In this document: piece by piece, positions 45,314-54,423 of the stretch | Layout of the letters: the number at the start of each line of letters is the position of its first letter | Numbering within the stretch: the first letter of the stretch is position 1 | Source: Bacillus sp. FJAT-28004 | GTDB lineage: Bacteria > Bacillota > Bacilli > Paenibacillales > Paenibacillaceae | Reading direction: 5' to 3' | NCBI RefSeq assembly: GCF_001280845.1 | Contig: NZ_LGHP01000004.1 | Span: 65,261 to 129,260, forward strand | DNA: 64,000 bases | Position numbers and translations under genes: made by a program | Notes under the pieces: model-generated | What the model saw: the letters and a program-made list of their open reading frames with translations, nothing else | Told to the model about the DNA's origin: nothing | Databases searched by the model: none

Positions 45314-46864
45314 ATGGTGCAACACGGGCAATCGTTCATGAGAGGAACACTAGTCTTGTCTGTCGCTGCTTTCATCAACCGCATTCTCGGCTTTATCAGC
45401 GGCATGTATATTGCGCGTGTACTGGGCGCGGAGGGAATCGGCCTATTGATGATGGCGCATCCGCTCGTCCCTCTCGTCATTACGATTACGGAGCTTGGAT
45501 TGCCAGTGGCAATTTCAAAGCTGGTCGCGGAAGCCCACGCCCGAGGCGAACGATTGAAAGTGAGGCGTATCCTGCACGTGTCGCTAGCCGTCACCAGCAT
45601 CTTGAGCATAGCGCTTACGTTCATTTCACTACTAGCTTCCGAATGGATCGCATCCATCCTGCTGAGCGATCAACGCGCCTATTATGCGATGCTCGCGATT
45701 ACACCGATCGCGCCGATTGTCGCTGTTTCCGCAGTGTTAAAAGGATACTTCCGCGGAATGCAGCAGATGAAAACCATCGCCACCTCCGATGTGCTCGAGC
45801 ATACGGTGCAAATCGCCTGTGTCCTTGCATTGGTACACCTATTGCTGCCTTTTGGCATCGCGTATGCGGCTGCGGGCGCAATGGCTGCATCAGTCGTCAG
45901 CGAAGCGATCAGCCTCTTATTTCTGGTGGCAAGCTACAAAATGTACGGCGAATCGAAGATGCTGGGCGAGACATGGGTGAGCCACATAAAGCAAGGAAGA
46001 AGCACACTCGGAGAGCTGCTACAGATCGGTCTGCCGACGACCGGGCACGGCGTTATTCATTCGTTATACAGCACCTTCCAACCACTTCTCATTACATCCA
46101 GCCTGGCGCTAGCCGGCATCGGCACAGTGTTAGCCACGAAGCAATTCGGCCTGCTGGCCGGCTATGTGTTTCCACTGCTGTTCATGCCAAGCTTTATTAC
46201 GCAGTCCTTGTCCACCGCTCTCATTCCTGCGATTGGCGAGGCAGCGGCTAACAAGAACAGTCTGCTTATGCATGAGAGGATGAATCAGGCGTTAAACTTG
46301 GGACTTCTGATCGGCGCGCCGGCGACCGTCATCCTATTCGAGTGGGCAACTCCAATTACAACGCTTGTATACAACGCACCAGAAGCAGGATTGCTACTCA
46401 AAATATTGGCACCGTTGTTTTTTTTGCATTATTTCGACGCACCGTTTCACGCGATCCTGCTCGGTCTCGGCCGAGCGAAAGCAACACTGTGGAACTACGT
46501 GGCAGCAACGATTTTCAAAGTTGTCTCGATCTTCGTGTTCGGCAGCCAATTCGGCATTATCGGCATCGCGTACGGCATCGGCATCGGAATTGTCATGCAA
46601 ACCCTGTTAAACTTCTTTTCGATCTCAGGCTCGATCGGATTTTACTGGAGTATTCGTCCTTATATCAAGGTTGGAATCTGTATGATGCTGATGGCGATAT
46701 GCGGGCACTGGACCTATGACTATCTTACCGTCCAAGGCCTACCGCTGTTATGGAGCGTAATCGTTTCAATTGTCTCGTCCTTACTCATCTATTTCATTAC
46801 ACTCGTATTGACGGGTACGTTGAATTGGAAAAGTAAGCTCCAGAGGTTTTCGATTCCATGGTAA
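45314..46864 (+). CDS. SpoVB/MATE-like polysaccharide flippase
   Basis: The 516-residue protein has about 14 membrane segments and the MOP-superfamily features of SpoVB (LSVAAFINRILGFISGMYIA at the start, then RVLGAEGIGLLMMAHPLVPL). In Bacillus, SpoVB-like proteins flip lipid-linked wall or polysaccharide precursors, and SpoVB itself serves spore cortex synthesis. The start at 45314 follows AGGAGGAAACAAGCT. It stands alone, so whether it serves sporulation or another polysaccharide is open. Confidence 0.9.
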   Translation: MVQHGQSFMRGTLVLSVAAFINRILGFISGMYIARVLGAEGIGLLMMAHPLVPLVITITELGLPVAISKLVAEAHARGERLKVRRILHVSLAVTSILSIALTFISLLASEWIASILLSDQRAYYAMLAITPIAPIVAVSAVLKGYFRGMQQMKTIATSDVLEHTVQIACVLALVHLLLPFGIAYAAAGAMAASVVSEAISLLFLVASYKMYGESKMLGETWVSHIKQGRSTLGELLQIGLPTTGHGVIHSLYSTFQPLLITSSLALAGIGTVLATKQFGLLAGYVFPLLFMPSFITQSLSTALIPAIGEAAANKNSLLMHERMNQALNLGLLIGAPATVILFEWATPITTLVYNAPEAGLLLKILAPLFFLHYFDAPFHAILLGLGRAKATLWNYVAATIFKVVSIFVFGSQFGIIGIAYGIGIGIVMQTLLNFFSISGSIGFYWSIRPYIKVGICMMLMAICGHWTYDYLTVQGLPLLWSVIVSIVSSLLIYFITLVLTGTLNWKSKLQRFSIPW

Positions 46865-46960
46865 ATAATTTTTGTTTTCTTGCTTCACTAACGATTAACA
46901 CAACACGTTTTGAAATCAATTTGCCGTTTCAAAAAATCACCGATACCATCCCTAATGCAA

Positions 46961-47040
46961 TTTGACAAGAACTTGATAACATAAAAAAATGCCGCATTAA
47001 ATGCGGCATCCAATGATATTATGTTCTTGTCACCCGACAA
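46961..47040. repeat. Family B repeat, complete copy
   Basis: Left end TTTGACAAGAACTTGATAAC, hairpin ATGCCGCATT/AATGCGGCAT, and right end ATTATGTTCTTGTCACCCGA. This is the best-conserved copy. It lies between two convergent genes, so it could act as a bidirectional terminator. Confidence 0.8.
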
Positions 47041-47044
47041 TAAT

Positions 47045-47569
47045 CTATTCCATTCTTTCAATTGTTATTGTGAAATCATCACTCATATTTACAAGCTTTC
47101 CCGCGAGCTCTTCCTTGCCGGAATCAATTTTTCTTAATAGAGTCAATCCAGGTGAATAACTCCAATCATTATAATATATATTTACATCTTTCCAAGGGGC
47201 ATAATAAGCGAAATCCCCAACTGTAGGATCGCTGCCAGAAGGCGCATCTTCCCTAGATAATCCTTCTTCTAAAACACTCAATTTTTCGAAACCACCATAT
47301 TCTTTAAATGATAGTGTCACTGGGAGTCTGCCCATAAAATCCCTGCTTGTTGGATTGTCATACATATTCACAATGATTTCCTCATTGTCCAAAATCAATT
47401 TTATCCTGGCACCTTCTACACTATCATTCTCAACTGCGGAATTTTGATTGTTCTGAACTATAGAATATGGATTGCTCTCCTGGTATTGTCTATCAGGTAC
47501 GCCTGAATGTTCATTACTTAAGTTGTTAGCAATCGGTTCACTTTCAGCGGTTGTAGAACTATCATGCAT
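47045..47569 (-). CDS. Cyclophilin-like fold protein
   Basis: The 174-residue protein has a low-complexity N-terminus (about 50 residues rich in Asn, Ser and Gln) and a cyclophilin-like domain: IKLILDNEEIIVNMYDNPTS, RDFMGRLPVTLSFKEYGG, SGSDPTVGDFAYYAPWKDVN and YNDWSYSPGLTLLRKIDSG. In relatives a lipoprotein or secretion signal precedes the linker; here the frame begins MHDSSTTAESEPIANN seven bases after the MFS stop, so the export signal appears lost or the start is misplaced. The function of the family is unknown. Confidence 0.75.
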   Translation of the reverse strand: MHDSSTTAESEPIANNLSNEHSGVPDRQYQESNPYSIVQNNQNSAVENDSVEGARIKLILDNEEIIVNMYDNPTSRDFMGRLPVTLSFKEYGGFEKLSVLEEGLSREDAPSGSDPTVGDFAYYAPWKDVNIYYNDWSYSPGLTLLRKIDSGKEELAGKLVNMSDDFTITIERME

Positions 47570-47576
47570 AAACTAA

Positions 47577-48755
47577 TTAAATTTCTTCTATAGAAAGTTG
47601 TTTCCTAGGACTAAATATGTTGTTTCTTAGCAAAATACACACCGCACTCAGCATCAACGATAGTAATCCCCCTACTACGATGTATTGAGTACCGAATGCT
47701 GATATAAATAGTCCACCTAAAGCTGTACCAACTGTTGTTCCTATATTAGCGGATGATAAAAATAATCCATTAGCGAAATCAGGAGCTATGGGAGCTGCGG
47801 ACGTGATCCAAAATTGAGCGATATTACCTCCAATACCAGCTAATATTCCCCAAACCAAAGTAATGATAGCCATAGGTGCTGTAAGTTGTCCAAATGAGAA
47901 TAATACGATGTAAACTGCTCCTAATGCGAAAGTAAAAATCGCTACAATATTATTGGCATTTTTAGTAAGTAACTTCCCTGCTAAAATGTTTCCAATAACA
48001 TTTGCCCCACCATATACGATTAACATTAAACTAATCGTTTTCCCAGAAATATTAGTAATGATTTCAAGATACTCAGCAAGGTAACTATAAACCCCAAATA
48101 TTGATGAATTTATAAAAATAACAGCGGCAATGGAAAGCCAAGTAATTGAATTTTTTAATACGCTTAATTGTGATCCGTAAGAAAGTCTTTCCTTAACAGG
48201 CATAGAAGGTACTAATAGTAATGTAGCAACGAGTGTTATAGCATTAATGAAAGCAAAGAATAACATGGCCATATCAAACGAAGATTCACTAGCAATAAAA
48301 CTAGTGATTGGCACACCAAGTACCATACCTGCAGATACCCCCAGCATTATTTTAGAAACAGCTTTTGGTGCTTCTTCATTGCTAACTGAGTTAGCTGCTA
48401 CTGTAAATGCCATTGAACAATAAATGGGATGAAAAAAAGCTGGAATCACACGAGCAATTAATGCAATGGTAAAGTTAGTTGCAAATATCGAGACAATGTT
48501 TCCCAGAACGAATACACCGAGTACAATTAACATTACTTTTTTGCGATTTATACCAGAAAACAATAGCGGCATACTTGGAGCAGATATTGCAACCACAAGT
48601 GCAAAAAGACTCACGAATAATCCAGCTTTTGATACACTGACTTCATAGTAATCAGCAATCAAAGGCAATATACCAATAACACCCATTTCAGTATTCAAAA
48701 TACCGAAAACCCCTACCGCCAATATAAATATAAGCAAATTAATTTGTTTATCCAT
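47577..48755 (-). CDS. MFS drug/sugar efflux transporter (AraJ-like)
   Basis: The 392-residue protein has 12 membrane segments and the N-terminal signature INLLIFILAVGVFGILNTEM and GVIGILPLIADYYEVSVSKA of AraJ/YdhP-type exporters. It is divergent from the MerR gene and its promoter carries the same dyad as the MerR and alcohol dehydrogenase promoters, so it belongs to the MerR regulon. It probably exports a toxic or reactive compound. Confidence 0.9.
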   Translation of the reverse strand: MDKQINLLIFILAVGVFGILNTEMGVIGILPLIADYYEVSVSKAGLFVSLFALVVAISAPSMPLLFSGINRKKVMLIVLGVFVLGNIVSIFATNFTIALIARVIPAFFHPIYCSMAFTVAANSVSNEEAPKAVSKIMLGVSAGMVLGVPITSFIASESSFDMAMLFFAFINAITLVATLLLVPSMPVKERLSYGSQLSVLKNSITWLSIAAVIFINSSIFGVYSYLAEYLEIITNISGKTISLMLIVYGGANVIGNILAGKLLTKNANNIVAIFTFALGAVYIVLFSFGQLTAPMAIITLVWGILAGIGGNIAQFWITSAAPIAPDFANGLFLSSANIGTTVGTALGGLFISAFGTQYIVVGGLLSLMLSAVCILLRNNIFSPRKQLSIEEI

Positions 48756-48808
48756 AAAAATCCGTCTCCGACCTTCCTTACTTCTTCATTATTTTCTAAT
48801 GCAAAGCA

Positions 48809-48839
48809 ACAATAACCCTTAAAGTCAACTTTAAGTCAA
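48809..48839 (-). promoter_or_regulatory. MerR-type promoter of the MFS gene
   Basis: On the minus strand TTGACT and TATTGT are 19 bases apart, and the spacer holds the dyad CTTAAAGT-TG-ACTTTAAG. A 19-base spacer with a central dyad is the hallmark of MerR-activated promoters. Confidence 0.85.
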
Positions 48840-48881
48840 GAGATATTCCTAAATTCCCAAAATGTAGATGAAAACGAGTTG

Positions 48882-48912
48882 TTGCCTTAAAGTAGACTTT
48901 AAGGTCTATAAT
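48882..48912 (+). promoter_or_regulatory. MerR-type promoter of the merR gene
   Basis: TTGCCT and TATAAT are 19 bases apart; the spacer holds CCTTAAAGT-AG-ACTTTAAGG, arms of nine bases. This is the strongest of the three sites. Confidence 0.88.
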
Positions 48913-48976
48913 AAAACCTAAGGGATTGATCTCAGTAATAAGAGCAAAATAATGATAAAGATTTATGGAGGATACA

Positions 48977-49360
48977 ATGGAAATTCATATAAAAGAAGCA
49001 GCAGATAAGATAGGTTTGCCTGCACATACACTCCGATATTATGAACAAGAAGGTCTTTTACCTTTTATAAAACGAGATGAAAATGGAAATCGAATTTTTA
49101 ACGAAGCAGATTTATTATGGTTAGAGCTTATTGTATGTTTACGGAAAACTGACATACCTCTTTCAGAGTTACGTGCAATAGTGGAATTAACAAAAGTAGG
49201 AGACAGCACAGCCTCGCAACGCAAACAGATATTTGAAAAACATAAAGAGAAAATGATGGAAAAACAAAGAGATTTGGATAACGCTTTTAAAAAAATTGAT
49301 TTGAAAATACAATACTACGATGAATTAGAAAATAAGTACCTCAAAGAAAATCTAAAATAA
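48977..49360 (+). CDS. MerR-family regulator (AdhR/NmlR-like)
   Basis: I start at ATG 48977, which has GGAGG six bases upstream; an in-frame ATG at 48965 lies on that ribosome binding site. The 127-residue protein has the MerR winged helix (IHIKEAADKIGLPAHTLRYY, then EQEGLLPF), a DUF-like middle, and a dimerising coiled coil (EKHKEKMMEKQRDLDNAFKK). C54 (ELIVCLRK) occupies the place of the single redox-active Cys of AdhR/NmlR regulators, which sense aldehydes and other electrophiles. It should activate itself, the MFS gene and the alcohol dehydrogenase gene. Confidence 0.9.
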   Translation: MEIHIKEAADKIGLPAHTLRYYEQEGLLPFIKRDENGNRIFNEADLLWLELIVCLRKTDIPLSELRAIVELTKVGDSTASQRKQIFEKHKEKMMEKQRDLDNAFKKIDLKIQYYDELENKYLKENLK

Positions 49361-49388
49361 GAACTTGTTAATAATTTTCAAAAAGCCC

Positions 49389-49419
49389 TTGCCTTAAAGT
49401 CAACATTAAGGATTAACCT
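49389..49419 (+). promoter_or_regulatory. MerR-type promoter of the alcohol dehydrogenase gene
   Basis: TTGCCT and TAACCT are 19 bases apart; the spacer holds CCTTAAAGT-CA-ACATTAAGG, one base from a perfect dyad. The -10 is poor, as expected for a promoter that needs MerR activation. Confidence 0.8.
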
Positions 49420-49513
49420 ATTCTTGTAGACTTTAAATCCATTAAGAAATAAGTTGATGTGAGTTACATCTTCAACTTATTATTTTACAAAAGAAAGGGT
49501 TGTATTATTTATT

Positions 49514-50575
49514 ATGTGCAATAATCATAACAACATTTCTACGACACGTGTTCTAAGTGTCCCAAGTGCAAAAGCACCATTTGAAAAGATCACTATTCAG
49601 CGGAGAGAATTACGGCCACACGATATCTTAATAGATATTAAGTTCAGTGGCATTTGCCATTCTGATATTCACAGTGCATTCGGTGAATGGGGCGGTGGAA
49701 TCTTCCCAATGGTTCCGGGTCATGAAATAGCCGGTGTCGTAGAAGCAGTAGGAACAGAAGTGACCAAATTTGTCGTTGGTGACCGTGTTGGCGTTGGCTG
49801 CTTTGTTGATTCCTGCGGAGAATGCGAATACTGCCTCAGTGGTGAGGAGCAATATTGTACGAAAGGTGTTGTCAACACATATAACGGTCTAGACTACGAT
49901 GGTAATCCAACATACGGAGGATACAGCCAAAAAATCGTTGTAACGGAAGGGTTCGTTGTCCGTATCCCAGACGGTCTGAATATGGATGTGGCAAGCCCAC
50001 TATTATGTGCAGGCATTACCACATTCTCTCCTTTAAAACACTGGAACACTGGCCTAGGCAAGAAGGTTGCCGTTGTGGGAATGGGAGGTCTTGGCCACGT
50101 AGCGATCCAATTTGCTCATGCGATGGGTGCTGAAGTAACAGTATTGAGTCGCTCTAATCATAAGAAAGAGGAAGCATTGAAATTTGGCGCAGATCATTAC
50201 TTCGCGACAAGTGATTCCGCTACATTTACAGAATTAGCTGGTCGTTTTGATCTGATCTTAAACACCGTGTCTGCAAATCTGGATGTTGATGCGTATTTAT
50301 CACTACTTCGCATTGATGGGACACTTGTAAATGTTGGCGCACCAGCTGAACCAGACAAGTATCATGTATTTTCATTAATTATGGGTCGTCGCAGCATTGC
50401 AGGTTCACTCGTTGGTGGAATTCGTGAAACCCAGGAAATGCTCGATTTCGCAGCTGAACACGGCATTTCCCCTATGATTGAAGTGATAAGCGCAGACCAA
50501 GTCGAAGAATCGTATGAGCGTGTCCTCAAAAGCGACGTGCGGTATCGGTTTGTTATTGACATCTCTACTTTATAA
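49514..50575 (+). CDS. Zinc NADP-dependent alcohol/aldehyde dehydrogenase
   Basis: The 353-residue protein is a cinnamyl-alcohol-dehydrogenase-like MDR enzyme of the AdhA/YahK type. The catalytic zinc site is CHSDIHSAFGEW and the conserved GHE (VPGHEIAGVV); structural zinc Cys lie in GCFVDSCGECEYCLSGEEQY. The cofactor loop is GMGGLGHVAIQFAHAMGAEV. It reduces reactive aldehydes to alcohols or oxidises formaldehyde-type substrates. The promoter carries the MerR dyad, as does B. subtilis adhA with AdhR. Confidence 0.92.
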   Translation: MCNNHNNISTTRVLSVPSAKAPFEKITIQRRELRPHDILIDIKFSGICHSDIHSAFGEWGGGIFPMVPGHEIAGVVEAVGTEVTKFVVGDRVGVGCFVDSCGECEYCLSGEEQYCTKGVVNTYNGLDYDGNPTYGGYSQKIVVTEGFVVRIPDGLNMDVASPLLCAGITTFSPLKHWNTGLGKKVAVVGMGGLGHVAIQFAHAMGAEVTVLSRSNHKKEEALKFGADHYFATSDSATFTELAGRFDLILNTVSANLDVDAYLSLLRIDGTLVNVGAPAEPDKYHVFSLIMGRRSIAGSLVGGIRETQEMLDFAAEHGISPMIEVISADQVEESYERVLKSDVRYRFVIDISTL

Positions 50576-50627
50576 CTCGCAGAGATACTTTCTACCATCT
50601 TGAACTGGATCTCCCCATCACTAGCTT

Positions 50628-50706
50628 TTGACAAGAACATATATCTATAAAATGAAAAAAATCCGCAATTAGCGGCTTTTTAAATGCATATGTTCTTGTC
50701 ACAAGA
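50628..50706. repeat. Family B repeat
   Basis: Left end TTTGACAAGAACATATATCT, hairpin ATCCGC/GCGGCT, right end ATATGTTCTTGTCACAAGAT. It follows the dehydrogenase by about 50 bases. Confidence 0.78.
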
Positions 50707-50865
50707 TGTAGGTTCCTCAATTGTATGACAAGCTTGTCTGAAAAAATCATTTTGAAACATGTTCGTCAGAGCGGCCGTTATTGATACTTTTGCTCCTTCT
50801 TACAAGAAATGAACTGCAGTTCCTTGCAGATCCCAGCTGTAGATCCAATAACCAGGGAAGGATTC

Positions 50866-50926
50866 TCTCCCATTAATCCTTTGCTTTTGTCCTCATTGGG
50901 ATGAAAGTGCTCTGATTAATGGGAGA
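50866..50926. repeat. 13-base inverted repeat with a 35-base loop
   Basis: TCTCCCATTAATC and GATTAATGGGAGA are perfect inverted copies, followed on the plus strand by TTTTCC. It may be a terminator for a plus-strand transcript or the footprint of a lost element. Confidence 0.55.
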
Positions 50927-50960
50927 TTTTCCAGTTATAAGGACATATTCTGCTGGTTTA

Positions 50961-51860
50961 CTATTGCAAATTATTTTTTATCCAGCTAAGCAGCGACTCT
51001 TCCTTCGGAGCCCAACCGAGTAAATTTCTTGCATGAGCGGCACGCACACGGCTGTTCGAGGCGATGGCAAAACGCGCCCAATCTCCAAGCTCTGCAATCG
51101 CTTCGTCTGCAGGCCAGCTTATGGTCTTGCCTCCAAAGCCTAACGCCTCACTGACCGACTTGGCGATGTCCCCGTAAGATTCCTCCCCATTTTCGGCAAA
51201 GAAATACGATGCGGACGGTGCTTTTTCAAGTGCCAATACATACAACTGGACCAAATCCTTAATGTGAACATTGGACCAGCGATTTACGCCTTTACCTACG
51301 TGAACGCCTGCCTGTAACTCTCGCGACTTGCGAATAATTTGCGGCAATTGATCGCTTTCCACTGGTAACGCTAGTGCATCACCATAAATCATCGACGGGA
51401 CAATCACGATGCCTCTCACCCAATCCTCAATCCCAGCATTGCGCACGAGGTTGTTGATCGCAACGCGGTTTTCCCTAATATCCATAGGTACAAATGGCGT
51501 TTCCTCGTCAAAAATATGTTCGCTCGCCGTATCGCCGCGGGCATCATCCCCAACCACACTTGAACCCGATGTATGCAAAAATGGTTTCCCACTTCCACGC
51601 AAAGCAGCTATAAAAGTCTCGACTGCCAACAAATGATCCGAATCGGCCGTGTGAATGACCGCGTCGCTGAGCTTGGCATACTTCGTTAGAGTGTCCGTAT
51701 CTTCCAACGTGCCGAGTATAGGCTCTAAACCCATTTCTCTTAATGCTTCCATCTTATCGGGATTGCGAACCAGACCGTAGACTGTATGCCCTGCATCAAG
51801 CAAAGCTTTAGCCACCGATCCGCCAATATAGCCTGAAGCTCCTGTAACAAACACTTTCAT
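50961..51860 (-). CDS. Extended SDR NAD-dependent epimerase/reductase
   Basis: The 299-residue protein has the Rossmann motif MKVFVTGASGYIGGSVAKAL and the lower half of an extended SDR (HTSGSSVVGDDARGD, VNRWSNVHIKDLVQLYVLAL). The usual YxxxK is not obvious, though RENRVAINNLVRNAG sits where the active-site helix begins. It may reduce aldehydes or isomerise sugar nucleotides. It is 36 bases downstream of the DJ-1 gene and co-oriented with it. Confidence 0.85.
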   Translation of the reverse strand: MKVFVTGASGYIGGSVAKALLDAGHTVYGLVRNPDKMEALREMGLEPILGTLEDTDTLTKYAKLSDAVIHTADSDHLLAVETFIAALRGSGKPFLHTSGSSVVGDDARGDTASEHIFDEETPFVPMDIRENRVAINNLVRNAGIEDWVRGIVIVPSMIYGDALALPVESDQLPQIIRKSRELQAGVHVGKGVNRWSNVHIKDLVQLYVLALEKAPSASYFFAENGEESYGDIAKSVSEALGFGGKTISWPADEAIAELGDWARFAIASNSRVRAAHARNLLGWAPKEESLLSWIKNNLQ

Positions 51861-51896
51861 AAATTTTCCCTCCTCAGCAATGTTGTATGACTTTAA

Positions 51897-52556
51897 TTAG
51901 GATAGCTTTTCAATAACGGCTTTAGTTACAGCAAGCGTAGACTGCGGATTCTGGCCGGTAATCAAGTTGCCGTCCACCTCGTAATGAGTAGACCAGTCCG
52001 GCGCTGACACAAATATCGCCCCAAGATCGCGAAGCTTGCTCTCGAGCAAGAAAGGCAGATGCGTGTCCAGCGTCGTTTGTGCTTCCTCCCGATCTGTAAA
52101 CGCGTTGACTCTTTTTCCCGATACAAGCGGTTGTCCATTCGACAATGTTACACCAACCAATCCGGCAGGACCGTGGCAAACAGCGGCTACGATTTTATTT
52201 TGTTCAAAAAAATCACGTACCAGCCTCTTCAGGTTTTCGTCATGCGGTAGATCGTACATCGTTCCATGACCGCCAGGCAAGAAAATAGCATCGAACCCTT
52301 CAGGGGAAACTTCATCCAGCTTTATGGTGTTTTCCAAATATTTCTTTGCATCCAAAATCTCTTGCTGTGTGTCAGCATCAACACTGCCAGGATCAATCGG
52401 GCCATTTCCTCCAAGCGGACTTGCGACCGTTACCTTATATCCTTGAGCCGTAAACTCCATATATGCTTCGGCGAACTCTGAAAGCCATACGCCGGTCTGT
52501 TTGCCTTCATGAATTTCTGAATGGTTCGTGACGACGATCAACACTTTTTTTGACAT
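51897..52556 (-). CDS. DJ-1/PfpI protein (Hsp31-like glyoxalase III)
   Basis: The 219-residue protein has the nucleophile elbow AVCHGPAGLVGV with Cys 127, the Glu side (SEIHEGKQTGVWLSEFAEAY) and FLPGGHGTMYDLP. Class I glutamine-amidotransferase-like proteins of this branch convert methylglyoxal or glyoxal to hydroxy acids without glutathione, or act as chaperones. It precedes the SDR gene on the same strand and lies between the aldehyde-response genes and the LysR gene, which fits carbonyl detoxification. Confidence 0.92.
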   Translation of the reverse strand: MSKKVLIVVTNHSEIHEGKQTGVWLSEFAEAYMEFTAQGYKVTVASPLGGNGPIDPGSVDADTQQEILDAKKYLENTIKLDEVSPEGFDAIFLPGGHGTMYDLPHDENLKRLVRDFFEQNKIVAAVCHGPAGLVGVTLSNGQPLVSGKRVNAFTDREEAQTTLDTHLPFLLESKLRDLGAIFVSAPDWSTHYEVDGNLITGQNPQSTLAVTKAVIEKLS

Positions 52557-52664
52557 GGTACCAGCCTCCGTTATTTTTTATTTTGCTGCTTCTTTATTGT
52601 ACGCATTAGAACATACATAAAACAAATTAAGAAATAACGGATAATTAATAAAAATATTTATAAA

Positions 52665-53552
52665 TCACTCGAGCTGATCCTTCTTATTTTCCTTTATGAC
52701 AGACATGATCTCATTAATCAGAGGCAAATGCTTATTCTTTAACTGATACGCGATATATAACTCGTTTTTTACTTTTAAATGCTTAAAAACAACTTTTGTT
52801 TTGCCTTCTCTTAACGAATTTTGCAAGAGGTATGTAGGTATGACACTTAAGCCTGCACCTATCTCAACTGCCTTCAGGATCATATGTAAATTAGGAATGA
52901 CATGAATAGGTCTAATCTGAGGACGCTTCTTAAAATGCTCTCTCCAAATTCTTCTTATTATCGGCAATTCCAAGCCATAGCTGATCCATTTCTGTTCTGA
53001 GAGCCATTGCTCTTCAAGCTTCAGGTTATCTAATTCAAGGATTTCATATTCGCTTGGAGCTACGATAACAAACTCCTCATCCATCAATTTCAAATACTCG
53101 ACACCGGGAGTTTGGAATCTTTTGGACATAATAATGAGGTCAAGCTTGTCTTCCTTCAGCAGTTCCAGCAATTGCTCGGCGGTTCCGAAATGCGAAACGG
53201 TGCAAGTATTGTATTTAGGAAGTTGTGGCAGTATTATTTCGCTAAAAAACTCATGCGCCGCTCCAAGCTTGATTACGCTCAACGTAGGCAAAGAAGCCGA
53301 TTTAAAGTTCATTGTTGTATTCTCTAACGATTCAATAAGCGGAGCGAGCTGAGAATATAACTCCTTTCCCCGCTCTGTCGGGGCGATTTTCCTAGTCGAT
53401 CGAACAAATAAAGTTTCACCCACCTCCGCCTCCAAGGCGGCTAAGTGCTGACTCATGGCCGGCTGCGTCATCATGCGGGTTTTTGCGGCTTCGGAAACTG
53501 ATTGATGCTTATATATCGTGCAAAAGCTTCTATACCATTCAAAATCAACCAT
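52665..53552 (-). CDS. LysR-family regulator
   Basis: The 295-residue protein has an N-terminal winged helix (residues 2-60, VSEAAKTRMMTQPAMSQHL) and the substrate-binding half typical of LysR proteins. It is co-oriented with the DJ-1 and SDR genes and stands about 108 bases upstream of them, so it may control them. The effector is unknown. Confidence 0.9.
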   Translation of the reverse strand: MVDFEWYRSFCTIYKHQSVSEAAKTRMMTQPAMSQHLAALEAEVGETLFVRSTRKIAPTERGKELYSQLAPLIESLENTTMNFKSASLPTLSVIKLGAAHEFFSEIILPQLPKYNTCTVSHFGTAEQLLELLKEDKLDLIIMSKRFQTPGVEYLKLMDEEFVIVAPSEYEILELDNLKLEEQWLSEQKWISYGLELPIIRRIWREHFKKRPQIRPIHVIPNLHMILKAVEIGAGLSVIPTYLLQNSLREGKTKVVFKHLKVKNELYIAYQLKNKHLPLINEIMSVIKENKKDQLE

Positions 53553-53571
53553 ACTGTATGTTCCACCTTTA

Positions 53572-53920
53572 TCATGTAAAATGTCTACACCGAAAATTTA
53601 TCACTGGTCTAAAACCATGGTCGTTAGAATCACGCCTATCCGGTGGATAGAACAAACGTTGAGATCCTCTGCTTGTATAAGCTGGACTAGACCAAGACCC
53701 ACCTCTCAATATTCTGCAAGGTGCGTAACCAGGTCGACTTCCATGCTTTTCTGTCCCTCGCGGCTTCTTTCGTTGGCTTTGATTATAATAATCCGGATCA
53801 TACCAATCCATACACCATTCTCGTACTTGTCTCGCCATTCCTCTTACTTCCCATCATGAATGTTCCGGATGGTACCCAAATAAGGGTTGCTCCGTCTTTT
53901 GGATTAATATGAGTATTCAA
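53572..53920 (-). pseudogene. Formylglycine-generating-enzyme-like remnant with internal deletion
   Basis: From a TTG at 53920 (after TTGGAGG) one frame reads KDGATLIWVPSGTFMMGS, the N-terminus of SUMF1/FGE-sulfatase domains. A second frame then gives VREWCMDWYDPDYYNQS, CRILRGGSWSS and RRDSNDHGFRPV, the C-terminal third with the GGSW and GFRPV motifs. The middle, with the catalytic Cys region, is missing. Relatives modify sulfatases or act in Sgm-type oxidations; this copy is dead. Confidence 0.75.
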
Positions 53921-53993
53921 ACTTTTAAACCTCCAATTAAGTCAGTTTTTATAAGCACTCATTTAGTCGCAAAAAGCGAGGCAGCTGTTCATA

Positions 53994-54344
53994 TTATTTC
54001 TTGTTCTTCAGCTTTCTTTTAATGTGAACGCCGATAATACCGATAATTATTAAGCTTCCACCCGTAAATATCATGACGAGAAAATTAGTCAAAATTAAAT
54101 CATGATTGGGACCATTTCCTACTGGTCCTATTTTAGGTTTATTAGCATCAAAATAAAAAATAACAGCCATTATTGTCATTATGATACCTATAAAAATATA
54201 AAATACTGATATCCATGGTTTAAATTTATCTGGTTGTGTAATTAGAATATATATACTTTGAATGATTATAAAAGCCAAGACTATCCCTTTGTAGATTAGA
54301 TCACCTTTTGTATCACCTTTCTTCAAAATGTAATCGTACTTCAA
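53994..54344 (-). CDS. Small membrane protein (116 aa)
   Basis: The product has three to four hydrophobic segments (LIYKGIVLAFIIIQSIYILI, ISVFYIFIGIIMTIMAVIF, FLVMIFTGGSLIIIGIIGV) and a basic C-terminus. It starts at TTG 54344 after GGAACG, a weak site. I recognise no family. It is the last gene before the repeat-rich region. Confidence 0.62.
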   Translation of the reverse strand: MKYDYILKKGDTKGDLIYKGIVLAFIIIQSIYILITQPDKFKPWISVFYIFIGIIMTIMAVIFYFDANKPKIGPVGNGPNHDLILTNFLVMIFTGGSLIIIGIIGVHIKRKLKNKK

Positions 54345-54407
54345 AAACGTTCCATAGGCCTTATGAATACTTTATGATGCTAAAATCAAAAGCTGACGAC
54401 TTTCCAC

Positions 54408-54423
54408 GCAAATCTGCCCGTTA
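54408..54423. repeat. Family A left end, isolated
   Basis: AAATCTGCCCGTTAGC is a left end; it supplies the TAA stop (minus strand) of the methyltransferase remnant next to it. Confidence 0.6.
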
